Assembly: GCA_946885925.1 (NCBI GenBank)
Contig: CAMPHP010000286.1
Location: 1-5,377, forward strand
Direction: 5' to 3'
Length of the DNA: 5,377 bases
Source: an uncultured Litorilinea sp.
Lineage (GTDB): Bacteria; Chloroflexota; Anaerolineae; Caldilineales; Caldilineaceae
In this document: positions 1 through 5,377 of the stretch, in pieces
Layout of the letters: each line of letters opens with the position of its first letter
Position numbering within the stretch: position 1 is the stretch's first letter
Position numbers and translations under genes: made by a program
Notes under the pieces: model-generated
The model's database searches: none
The model's input: only the letters and a program-made list of their open reading frames with translations
Told to the model about the DNA's origin: nothing

Positions 1-2
1 AT

Positions 3-857
3 GCCGGGTTTGATGTTGACTTCTGCAAGGCAGTTGCTGCCGCCATCTTTGGAGATGCAGAAGCAGTTGAGTACCGCAGCGCCAGCGCGCAGGAACGCTT
101 TACCCTAGTCAGCACAGGCGAAGTTGACGTTCTGTTCCGCAACTCCACCTGGACGCTCACCCGCGATAGCTCCGAGGTTGCCATGGAATTCATGCCTGTG
201 AACTTCTATGACGGTCAGGGAATGATGGTGCGCGCAGACAGTGGCATCACCAGCCTGGAAGATATGGAGGGCGCAACCGTCTGTGTGCAGAGTGGAACCA
301 CCACCGAACTCAACCTGACAGACTCTTTCCGCGCCCTGGGTCTCGAATTCACCCCCGTAGTTTTTGAAGACAACGACGCTACCGCGGGAGCCTATGACGA
401 AGGGCGCTGTGATGGCTTCACCACCGACAAGTCGGGTTTGGTCTCCAGCCGCACAAAAATGCAGAATCCGGACGAGCATGTGATCTTGGATGTCACCATG
501 TCCAAAGAACCTCTGGCGGGTGCTGTGGCACAGGGTGATGCACAATGGGCTGATGCAGTGCGCTGGACCGTCTATGGCCTTATCTCTGCCGAAGAGTTGG
601 GAGTAACCAGCGAGAACATTGACGAGATGCTCACCAGCGAAGACCCCAACGTTCGTCGTCTGTTGGGCGTAGAAGGTGACCTGGGAGCCAAAATTGGCCT
701 GTCCAATGACTTCATGGTGCAGGTCATTCGTGCGGTAGGCAACTACGGCGAAATCTACGACCGCAACTTGGGGCCCGATACGCCCTTTGCCTTGCCACGC
801 GGCCTTAACGAACTCTATACCAATGGCGGTATTCAATACGCCATGCCTTTGCGCTAA
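3..857 (+). CDS. aapJ: General/polar L-amino-acid ABC transporter substrate-binding protein, AapJ/BztA type (5' partial)
   Basis: The frame is open from the left edge, so the ATG at 183 is internal and the true start lies outside the window. The 284 visible residues lack the signal peptide and roughly the first 55-60 residues of a family member of about 340. Seen directly: GFDVDFCKAVAAAIFGD at residues 2-18, the ligand-site stretch RNSTWTLTRD (46-55), VCVQSGTTTE (93-102), GRCDGFTTDKSGL (134-146), SKEPL, AEELG, and the family C-terminus GNYGEIYDRNLGP to GGIQYAMPLR. These are hallmarks of the AapJ/BztA branch of the family 3 solute-binding proteins. The protein should bind amino acids outside the membrane and deliver them to AapQM. 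Asp142 is the likely contact for the ligand amino group, and Cys94 and Cys136 could form a disulfide; both are inferred from the family. It is the first visible gene of the operon, followed by a strong hairpin before aapQ. Confidence 0.95.
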   Translation, partial: AGFDVDFCKAVAAAIFGDAEAVEYRSASAQERFTLVSTGEVDVLFRNSTWTLTRDSSEVAMEFMPVNFYDGQGMMVRADSGITSLEDMEGATVCVQSGTTTELNLTDSFRALGLEFTPVVFEDNDATAGAYDEGRCDGFTTDKSGLVSSRTKMQNPDEHVILDVTMSKEPLAGAVAQGDAQWADAVRWTVYGLISAEELGVTSENIDEMLTSEDPNVRRLLGVEGDLGAKIGLSNDFMVQVIRAVGNYGEIYDRNLGPDTPFALPRGLNELYTNGGIQYAMPLR

Positions 858-881
858 ATCGTCAGCCTCGAAGATTGGATC

Positions 882-914
882 GCCGGTGCGCCACAGTGGT
901 TGTGGCGCACCGGC
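882..914 (+). promoter_or_regulatory. Intercistronic stem-loop between aapJ and aapQ
   Basis: A perfect 14-bp inverted repeat: the left arm GCCGGTGCGCCACA (882-895) pairs with TGTGGCGCACCGGC (901-914) around a 5-nt loop GTGGT. The sequence is seen directly. It begins 25 nt after the aapJ stop and ends 32 nt before the aapQ start. No T-run follows (TTCATCAGG), so it is not a classic intrinsic terminator. Stable hairpins after binding-protein genes in ABC operons often protect the upstream mRNA or cause partial termination, which gives excess binding protein over permease. That role is inferred here. Confidence 0.7.
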
Positions 915-946
915 TTCATCAGGCATAACCCAACACGAAATCCCAC

Positions 947-2386
947 ATGGCGAGCACAACTCGACCCACTTCTACTACAACGACCCCCTTCTGGCGCAAC
1001 GAGAAGGTTTTGGAGATTTTAGCCCAAGCCATCTTTGCTGTCGTCGTGGTGCTGGTCTTTTGGTTCTTGATCAGCAATATGCAAGCACGGTTGTTGGCAA
1101 CCAAAGGCGCAAATGCCTTGCAGTTCAACTTTCTGCGCACTGCCGCAGGCTTTCAGATTGGCGAAGGTCTTGCCTTTTCGCCCCAAGAAAGCTATGGCCG
1201 CGCCTTTGTCGTCGGCCTTGCCAACACCCTACGCATCGCTCTCATCGGTATCATCCTGGCTTCTATTCTTGGCCTCATTGCAGGCATTGCTCGCCTCTCT
1301 AGCAACTGGTTGGTAAGTCGTCTGGCGGGCGTTTACATTGAAATTATCCGCAGCACACCGCTGTTGGTACAATTATTCTTCTGGTATTTTGGCGTAATTT
1401 TGGCCCTGCCCGACATCAACACGCCACAGGTAATCCCCGGCTTTGCCATCCTCACCAATCGTGGCATTTCGATTGCCGCCTTGCACCTAAGCGCAACGGG
1501 CGCACCCTGGCTATGGTGGCTGTTGGGTGGACTTATTGCCGGTATCGTCGTGGGGTTTATTCGCCGCCACCAGCTACAGCGCGAGGGGCGCGTGGGCAGC
1601 GGTGCGGGCATGGGATTCGCCGCCTTTTTGCTGGTTGCGGTCGTTGGCTACATTGTCACCACCGCGACCGCTACCCTGCCAGCCAATACAGCCTATGAAC
1701 TCAACCGCGGTGACCGCGGTGTTTTATTTGTAGATAGCAATAGTGATGGCGTTTATCAAGAGGGCGAGGAACGCCCCCTGCAACATGTCAGCGTCACCTT
1801 GCTCGATAGCGCGGGCATCGAACTAGGCACAACACGCACAGATAGCGACGGAAGCTATCGCTTCTATGATCTACCTGAAGGGAGCGAAGGGGCAACACTA
1901 CGCTGGGAGACGCCTGCGCTCATCGTCATAGACCGGCCTGTGCGCCAGGGGTTCAACTTTGTTGGCGGCGCGCAAATGACACCAGAGTTTGCAGGATTGC
2001 TCTTGGGGCTGGTCATCTATACAGGTGCATTTATTGCCGAGATTGTGCGCGCAGGCATCAATGCTGTCTCCAAAGGCCAATGGGAAGCCAGCCGAGCCTT
2101 GGGTCTTTCCGGCGCTACCATTCTACGGCTTGTCGTATTGCCTCAAGCCCTGCGCGTGATCATCCCGCCTCTCACTAATCAATATCTCAACCTGACCAAG
2201 AACTCCAGTCTCGCCGTTGCCATTGGCTACCCGGATCTCTTTAATGTCTCGATGACGATCTTGAACCAGACTGGGGCAGAAATTCAGATGTTTGCCTTGA
2301 TCATGGTGGGCTATCTCTCTTTCAGCCTGATCACATCGCTTATCATGAACTGGTATAACAGGCTCATCGCCTTCTCGGAACGGTAG
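947..2386 (+). CDS. aapQ: Amino-acid ABC transporter permease AapQ with an inserted SdrD B-like domain
   Basis: A 479-residue membrane protein; usual AapQ/YhdX proteins are near 390-400. Predicted membrane segments lie at about 22-43, 86-114, 130-153, 185-204, 222-240, 347-367 and 445-468. Family signatures are GRAFVVGLANTLRIALIG (84-101), EIIRSTPLLVQLFFWYFGVI (132-151), GFNFVGG (335-341), TPEFAGLLLGLVIYTGAFIAE (345-365) and the EAA loop, which contacts the ATPase (about 380-413, EASRALGLSGATILRLVVLP). Residues 253-312 are foreign to the family and look like a calcium-loop B domain (separate entry). ATG 947 is the first ATG after an in-frame stop at 926-928, and no convincing Shine-Dalgarno sequence precedes it. 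With AapM it should form the membrane channel for amino acids bound by AapJ. The frame is intact, so the insertion is tolerated at least at the coding level. Confidence 0.95.
   Translation: MASTTRPTSTTTTPFWRNEKVLEILAQAIFAVVVVLVFWFLISNMQARLLATKGANALQFNFLRTAAGFQIGEGLAFSPQESYGRAFVVGLANTLRIALIGIILASILGLIAGIARLSSNWLVSRLAGVYIEIIRSTPLLVQLFFWYFGVILALPDINTPQVIPGFAILTNRGISIAALHLSATGAPWLWWLLGGLIAGIVVGFIRRHQLQREGRVGSGAGMGFAAFLLVAVVGYIVTTATATLPANTAYELNRGDRGVLFVDSNSDGVYQEGEERPLQHVSVTLLDSAGIELGTTRTDSDGSYRFYDLPEGSEGATLRWETPALIVIDRPVRQGFNFVGGAQMTPEFAGLLLGLVIYTGAFIAEIVRAGINAVSKGQWEASRALGLSGATILRLVVLPQALRVIIPPLTNQYLNLTKNSSLAVAIGYPDLFNVSMTILNQTGAEIQMFALIMVGYLSFSLITSLIMNWYNRLIAFSER
1703..1882 (+). other. SdrD B-like (SD-repeat/Cna-B-like) domain inserted in AapQ
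   Basis: Residues 253-312 of AapQ contain GVLFVDSNSDGVYQEGEERP, then VSVTLLDSAG, then TRTDSDGSYRFYDLPEG. The order G-x-F-x-D-x-N-x-D-G-x-x-x-x-G-E, V-x-V-T-L-x-D and T-D-x-D-G-x-Y-x-F-x-x-L-P matches SdrD B-like domains of surface adhesins. The DxNxDG loop (D263, N265, D267) is the expected calcium site. The insert lies between the membrane segment ending near 240 and the one starting near 347. The EAA loop after the latter must be cytoplasmic, and the basic RRHQLQREGR stretch before the former also suggests inside. The domain should therefore face outward, towards AapJ. Domain identity is pattern recognition; the function is unknown. Confidence 0.85.
1704..1721 (+). repeat. Perfect 9-bp tandem duplication at the start of the inserted domain
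   Basis: ACCGCGGTG occurs twice back to back (1704-1712 and 1713-1721), encoding the N-R-G-D-R-G turn where the B-like domain begins. Each copy contains the palindrome ACCGCGGT. A second, imperfect 9-bp tandem (GAAGGGAGC then GAAGGGGCA, 1877-1894; Glu-Gly-Ser/Glu-Gly-Ala) lies at the other end of the domain. Confidence 0.7.
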
Positions 2387-2406
2387 CCACATACGATGGC
2401 ACTACA

Positions 2407-2436
2407 ATGACAATACAAATAGCAATACAACTATGA
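2407..2436 (+). other. Possible 9-codon leader ORF overlapping the aapM start
   Basis: ATG 2407 opens a short frame encoding MTIQIAIQL. Its TGA (2434-2436) overlaps the aapM ATG in an ATGA arrangement, which would allow translational coupling. The region looks like a diverged 26-bp duplication of the aapM start: ATGACAATACAAATAG at 2407 resembles ATGACGACACAAATTG at 2433, so both frames begin Met-Thr-x-Gln-Ile. Neither start has a clear Shine-Dalgarno sequence. It may be only a slippage product with no function. Confidence 0.3.
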
Positions 2437-3613
2437 CGACACAAATTGATCAATCGCGCTGGGTGACTCCTACGAAGCCCCCCATAACTCAAAGTGGTCT
2501 TATCGGCTGGTTGCGCCACAATCTCTTTAGCAGCGTGGGCAACAGCATTTTGACCATTGTCACCCTAATCCTGCTCTATCTTGGGCTATCAGGATTGATT
2601 CGTTGGGTACTCAATGCCTACTGGATACCTGTTTGGGAAAACCGCAAACTCTTTGCAGTAGGATCCTGCTCTGCCTGCTCTTTGGTCTAAGCGCAGGGCG
2701 TTGGGGCAGCTTGCTGCGCGACCTTGCCATTGGTCTGGCTGCGCTCTTGGCTGTCCTCGCCATTATACCGTTGGGAATCAATGCACAGATTGCGTTGGCA
2801 GGTGGATTGGGGCTGTTGATCATCGGTTATATCGTGGGAGTCAAAGGGTTTGTGTCCACTCGGCTGCTCACGATTTTGTGGGTTCTCACCCTTCCCCTTA
2901 CATTTATCATACTGTCGGGTGGCATTGGGCAGTGGCTCTTTGCCCTTCCCGTTCCAACCAACCTGTGGGGCGGGTTGATGTTGACGCTGTTGCTGGCAGC
3001 CGTAGGGATTGCCTTTAGCTTTCCGCTTGGCGTCCTGCTTGCCCTGGGGCGGCGCAGCCATCTCCCGGTTATCCGTGGTTTCTGCGTAGGCTATATCGAG
3101 TTGATCCGCGGTTCGCCGCTGATTGCCTTACTCTTTATGGGGATTGTGCTGCTGCCACTCTTTCTGCCGCCCACTTGGGCCACACCTTCTCCGCTTGTGC
3201 GCGTAATGGTCGCAATTACGCTCTTCAGCGCGGCGTATATGGCCGAAACCGTGCGTGGTGGCTTGCAGGCAACTCCCGGCGGTCAATATGAAGCAGCCGA
3301 CGCATTAGGCTTTAGCGTGATCGACAAATTACGCCTGATCATCTTGCCGCAAGCCTTGACCAAGGTGATTCCGGCACTGGTCGGGCAGTTTATCTCGCTC
3401 TTTAAGGATACAGCACTCGTGGCGCTTGTTGGCTTGCTGGACGTGCTGGGTGTCGCCAGATCGGTTGTGCAACAACCCATGTGGTTAGGAGTTCCCGGCG
3501 GTATTACCAAAGAGGTCTACCTCTTTACGGCGGCGCTCTATTTTCTCTTCAGTTTTGGCATGAGTCTTGCCAGCAAGCGTCTCGAAACGCACCTCAACGT
3601 GGGGAAACGGTAG
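2433..3613 (+). pseudogene. aapM: Amino-acid ABC transporter permease AapM, interrupted by a frameshift
   Basis: The gene is read in two frames. Frame one (2433-2690) gives 85 residues: the AapM N-terminus with GWLRHNLFSSVGNSILTIVTL and one membrane segment, then WENRKLFAVG, eight unrelated residues and a stop. The rest of AapM continues in the -1 frame from about 2660 (RILLCLLFGLSAGRWG) to 3613. It includes NLWGGLMLTLLLA, LGRRSHLPVIR, YIELIRGSPLIALLFM, SAAYMAETVRGGLQA, the EAA loop (3290-3388, YEAADALGFSVIDKLRLIILP) and LFKDTALVALVGLLD. Joined, the two parts give about 394 residues, a normal family size. All transport-domain helices lie in the second part. That part could start separately at TTG 2603, which has AGGA at 2591-2594, but its first 19 residues would then be out-of-frame sequence. 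AapM is the partner of AapQ in the channel. The gene may be truly split, mutated, or intact with a sequence error. Confidence 0.88.
2655..2690 (+). other. Frameshift junction in aapM with a missing conserved segment
   Basis: The reading switches from Leu-Phe-Ala-Val-Gly (ending 2663) to Arg-Ile-Leu-Leu-Cys (starting 2660), and the first frame stops at 2688-2690. AapM proteins as I recall them have a short segment of the type YPxxxxWR between these blocks, and it is absent here. Loss of 3n+1 bases would explain both the gap and the frame change. The junction overlaps the palindrome AGGATCCT (2660-2667) and a 9-nt-period repeat (CCTGCTCT at 2665-2672 and 2674-2681), both features prone to indels. 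Confidence 0.65.
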
Positions 3614-3622
3614 GCAAAGCTT

Positions 3623-3642
3623 TGTAGAATCGTGCCCCTACA
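3623..3642. repeat. Small inverted repeat downstream of aapM
   Basis: TGTAG (3623-3627) and CTACA (3638-3642) form a 5-bp stem with a 10-nt loop, beginning 10 nt after the aapM stop. The right half CGTGCCCCTACA resembles one arm of dispersed palindromic intergenic repeats seen in GC-rich environmental bacteria. That likeness is from memory and uncertain. The stem is too short to be a convincing terminator. Confidence 0.3.
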
Positions 3643-3657
3643 GAATTTTGCATAAAC

Positions 3658-3685
3658 TTGCGATTAAAGGTTTCATGCTGCTAAT
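3658..3685 (+). promoter_or_regulatory. Possible sigma-70-type promoter before aapP
   Basis: TTGCGA (3658-3663) and GCTAAT (3680-3685), spaced by 16 nt, each match 4 of 6 consensus bases. They lie just upstream of the 13-bp tandem repeats in the 169-nt spacer before aapP. The call is weak. It is supported mainly by the unusual length of the spacer within an otherwise compact operon. Confidence 0.2.
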
Positions 3686-3695
3686 AGCTCGGCAG

Positions 3696-3747
3696 TACAT
3701 GCAGTATATACATGCAGTATATACATGCAGCATATACATGCAGCATA
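3696..3747. repeat. Four tandem 13-bp units upstream of aapP
   Basis: Units 1 and 2 are TACATGCAGTATA (3696-3708, 3709-3721). Units 3 and 4 are TACATGCAGCATA (3722-3734, 3735-3747). They are contiguous and differ only at one T/C position, with two copies of each version. The joins create GTATATAC palindromes flanked by TGCA. The array is AT-rich compared with the flanking genes and lies 35 nt before the aapP start. It may be a tandem operator/iteron-like regulator site or a slippage-prone variable repeat in the 5' leader. Confidence 0.85.
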
Positions 3748-3763
3748 AACATTAGGTAAAGGT

Positions 3764-3772
3764 AGGAAAGGA
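3764..3772 (+). promoter_or_regulatory. Ribosome binding site for aapP
   Basis: The purine-rich AGGAAAGGA lies 10 nt before GTG 3783 and supports that GTG as the start. It is the only strong Shine-Dalgarno sequence seen in this operon; the aapQ and aapM starts lack one. Confidence 0.7.
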
Positions 3773-3782
3773 TAGTTTAACT

Positions 3783-4532
3783 GTGTCCGGTCAGTCAGAG
3801 CCAAATGACATTATTGTCATGCACAATGTCAGCAAGTGGTATGGAAACTTCCAGGCGCTGCGTAATATCAATCTCACGGTCAAGCGCCAAGAAGTGGTCG
3901 TTGTCATTGGCCCTTCTGGTTCCGGCAAGTCAACCTTGATCCGCACCATCAACCGCCTGGAAGAACACCAAAGCGGTGACATTGTCGTGGATGGCATCCC
4001 CCTCACCCACAATGTCCGCAACATTGAGAAGGTGCGCATGGAAACCGGCATGGTCTTCCAGCAGTTCAATCTCTTTCCCCACTTGACTGTGCTTAAGAAT
4101 ATTACGCTTGCTCCGATCCATGTACGCAAGCGCCGCAAGCAAGAAGCCGAAGTGATGGCAATGGAGTTGTTGGAGCGTGTTGGCATTCCTGAACAGGCCA
4201 ACAAATACCCGGCGCAACTCTCCGGCGGGCAGCAACAGCGTGTGGCAATTGCCCGCGCCTTGGCGATGGAGCCAAAGATCATGCTCTTTGATGAGCCGAC
4301 CTCTGCCCTTGACCCGGAGATGATCCGTGAGGTGCTGGATGTTATGCGCGAGCTTGCTCACACAGGGATGACCATGCTGGTCGTCACCCATGAAATGGGC
4401 TTTGCCCGCGAGGTTGCCAATCGCATTGTCTTTATGGACAGCGGCGAAATCGTTGAGATCAACACTCCCGCCGATTTCTTTTCTAACCCTCAACACGAGC
4501 GCACCAAAGAATTCTTACAGAAAATCCTCTAA
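3783..4532 (+). CDS. aapP: Amino-acid ABC transporter ATP-binding protein AapP
   Basis: A 249-residue ABC ATPase of the polar amino-acid uptake group (AapP/BztD/GlnQ-like), of normal length. Motifs in order: aromatic A-loop Tyr20 ([12 protein letters not shown]), Walker [10 protein letters not shown] (43-51), Q-loop [13 protein letters not shown] (91-103), signature [15 protein letters not shown] (146-160), Walker [16 protein letters not shown] (166-180) with catalytic Glu171 and the D-loop, and H-loop His203 in [13 protein letters not shown]. All key residues are present, so it should hydrolyse ATP at the cytoplasmic face and drive AapQM. The start is GTG, chosen because of AGGAAAGGA upstream. 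The gene is 169 nt behind aapM and preceded by tandem repeats, so it may be transcribed or regulated partly apart from aapJQM. It could also serve other importers; its operon position makes the AapJQM role most likely. Confidence 0.96.
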   Translation: MSGQSEPNDIIVMHNVSKWYGNFQALRNINLTVKRQEVVVVIGPSGSGKSTLIRTINRLEEHQSGDIVVDGIPLTHNVRNIEKVRMETGMVFQQFNLFPHLTVLKNITLAPIHVRKRRKQEAEVMAMELLERVGIPEQANKYPAQLSGGQQQRVAIARALAMEPKIMLFDEPTSALDPEMIREVLDVMRELAHTGMTMLVVTHEMGFAREVANRIVFMDSGEIVEINTPADFFSNPQHERTKEFLQKIL

Positions 4533-4587
4533 GCGCAGTTCGGTCAGAATTCGCTAGAAATCCGCCCCGTAACGTGCCCTGTCACCC

Positions 4588-4611
4588 GGCAAGGGTCTCT
4601 CTGCCCTTGTC
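4588..4611. terminator. Weak hairpin between convergent genes
   Basis: GGCAAGGG (4588-4595) pairs with CCCTTGTC (4604-4611), with one G-T pair and an 8-nt loop. It lies 56 nt after the aapP stop and just beyond the stop of the - strand gene, where a bidirectional terminator would be expected. There is no clear T-run on either side, so termination activity is uncertain. Confidence 0.3.
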
Positions 4612-4618
4612 CCGTCTG

Positions 4619-5377
4619 CTATGCTTCAATGCGTATTGCTTCAAAGAGATTCAGGGAAGGCACGCGCAGGCTCAGCCGCCCCTCGTGCCAGGTGTGGTCA
4701 ATTGCATTCCCTCCGACCAATCCGCGCACGCCCTGCGGCGGCTGTGGATAGCTCACCACGATCTCCAGGTTTTGCATCGGGATAGGTGCAAAAAAGCTCG
4801 TGCCAAAGTGCCCCGATGTATTCACCAGATGCACCAGATCAAAATTGCTATTGCCATCAGCAGCATTGGTAAAGTGTGTCACCTCCACCTGGGGTGGTAG
4901 ATTGCCCTCCACCTGCACAATCCCCGCCACCTGCGCCAGTAGATCGCCAATAAAGTCACTGGTATTCGGATAGCCCTGGCGTTGGAAGAGTGCGCCCGGC
5001 AGCCAGGGTAGATAGATGCCCCGGCCTGCACCATGTTGGTGGATCACCAATCCCGGATGCTCTGTCACCTGCGTATAATAACAACGCTCTGGCGGGCCAA
5101 AGGAGTGAGGGGGATTGAGCTTGAGCCGTGGTTCGGCAGCCGCCACGTAGTCGGCATAGACATAGGGACCATCCAAATAGATTAGATCGGTCTCGGCAAG
5201 ATGGGGGAAGCCGCTCTTATCTTCCACCTTGAAATAGCACGATCGGGTATCTGTGCGAATGCGTTGTACTTGTTGGATGGGGAGGCTCTTGAGCGCGGGG
5301 CGGGTACGCAAGTCGCCATTCTCATCGCGCAAGCCACTGCGCCCCGACGCAATCAATGTGCCGCCCGACGCCACAAA
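4619..5377 (-). CDS. Glycosidase-like protein, C-terminal part with beta-galactosidase-trimerisation-like domain (5' partial)
   Basis: The frame is open to the right edge: a Phe codon precedes the GTG at 5374, so that GTG is probably internal. The stop is TAG at 4621-4619. About 252 residues are visible. The first visible stretch FVASGGTLIASGRSGLRDENGD resembles the end of a glutamine-amidotransferase-like fold as found in beta-galactosidase trimerisation domains. It is followed by HPGLVIHQHGAGRGIYLPWLPGALF, then a C-terminal beta-rich part with FDLVHLVNTSGHFG and VSYPQPPQGVRGLVGG. This order is typical of large putative glycoside hydrolases of Chloroflexota and related environmental bacteria whose catalytic barrel is N-terminal; here the barrel lies outside the window. 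No catalytic residues can be seen, so substrate and activity are unknown. The gene converges on aapP and shows no sequence sign of a functional link to the importer. Confidence 0.7.
   Translation of the reverse strand, partial: FVASGGTLIASGRSGLRDENGDLRTRPALKSLPIQQVQRIRTDTRSCYFKVEDKSGFPHLAETDLIYLDGPYVYADYVAAAEPRLKLNPPHSFGPPERCYYTQVTEHPGLVIHQHGAGRGIYLPWLPGALFQRQGYPNTSDFIGDLLAQVAGIVQVEGNLPPQVEVTHFTNAADGNSNFDLVHLVNTSGHFGTSFFAPIPMQNLEIVVSYPQPPQGVRGLVGGNAIDHTWHEGRLSLRVPSLNLFEAIRIEA

Noticed and set aside
183..857. ATG 183 as the start of the binding-protein gene
   Set aside because: The frame is open and shows conserved AapJ sequence (GFDVDFCKAVAAAIFGD, RNSTWTLTRD) from position 3 onward, so the ATG is internal.
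105..959. Long antisense ORF of 284 codons opposite aapJ
   Set aside because: It mirrors a well-supported gene, has no recognisable domain and looks like a codon shadow in GC-rich sequence.
787..1302. Overlapping + strand ORF spanning the aapJ-aapQ junction
   Set aside because: Its sequence is a Cys/His/Arg-rich out-of-frame reading of two clear genes and the hairpin between them.
2635..2641. GGGAAAA as a programmed -1 frameshift site in aapM
   Set aside because: The heptamer is in the wrong register for the aapM frame (GG|GAA|AA instead of G|GGA|AAA). Slipping there would also lose the conserved Leu-Phe-Ala-Val-Gly block.
3696..3747. CRISPR array
   Set aside because: The 13-bp units are directly contiguous with no spacers, so they are tandem repeats.
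3930..4496. Antisense ORF opposite aapP
   Set aside because: It is the shadow of highly conserved ABC ATPase motifs on the other strand, with no family signature of its own.
5372..5374. GTG 5374 as the true start of the - strand gene
   Set aside because: The frame remains open to the window edge, and the first residues fall inside a domain-like stretch (VASGGTLIASG), so the start is outside the window.

Overview
The window holds an almost complete polar/general L-amino-acid ABC importer of the AapJQMP (Bzt/Yhd) type on the + strand. A convergent, partial carbohydrate-active-enzyme-like gene lies on the - strand at the right edge. Base composition is moderately GC-rich. Two permeases lack a clear Shine-Dalgarno sequence, the last gene looks like the C-terminal part of a glycosidase with a beta-galactosidase-trimerisation-like domain, and one permease carries an SdrD B-like domain. 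Together these suggest a Chloroflexota bacterium (Caldilinea/Anaerolineae-like). That assignment is an inference from gene style, not from a marker gene.

Layout. 3-857: periplasmic-type substrate-binding protein (AapJ), missing its N-terminus at the left edge. 858-946: gap with a near-ideal 14-bp hairpin. 947-2386: permease AapQ, about 80 residues longer than usual because a calcium-loop, SD-repeat B-like domain sits in an extracellular loop. 2387-2432: short gap with a duplicated start-codon region and a 9-codon ORF that overlaps the next start. 2433-3613: permease AapM, broken by a -1-type frameshift near 2660, exactly where a conserved segment is missing. 3614-3782: spacer with a small inverted repeat, four tandem 13-bp units and a good Shine-Dalgarno sequence. 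3783-4532: ATPase AapP with all nucleotide-binding motifs. 4533-4618: convergent spacer with a weak hairpin. 4619-5377 (-): C-terminal part of the glycosidase-like protein.

How the genes work together. AapJ captures amino acids outside the membrane, AapQ and AapM form the heterodimeric channel, and two AapP subunits drive transport. The hairpin after aapJ would allow more binding protein than permease to be made. The repeat-bearing spacer and strong ribosome site before aapP suggest that the ATPase has its own expression control. If the aapM frameshift is real, the importer depends on a split AapM or is inactive. If it is a sequencing or assembly error, the operon is intact.

The most notable novelty is the adhesin-type B domain inside an ABC permease. 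No wholly unknown multi-gene system is visible.
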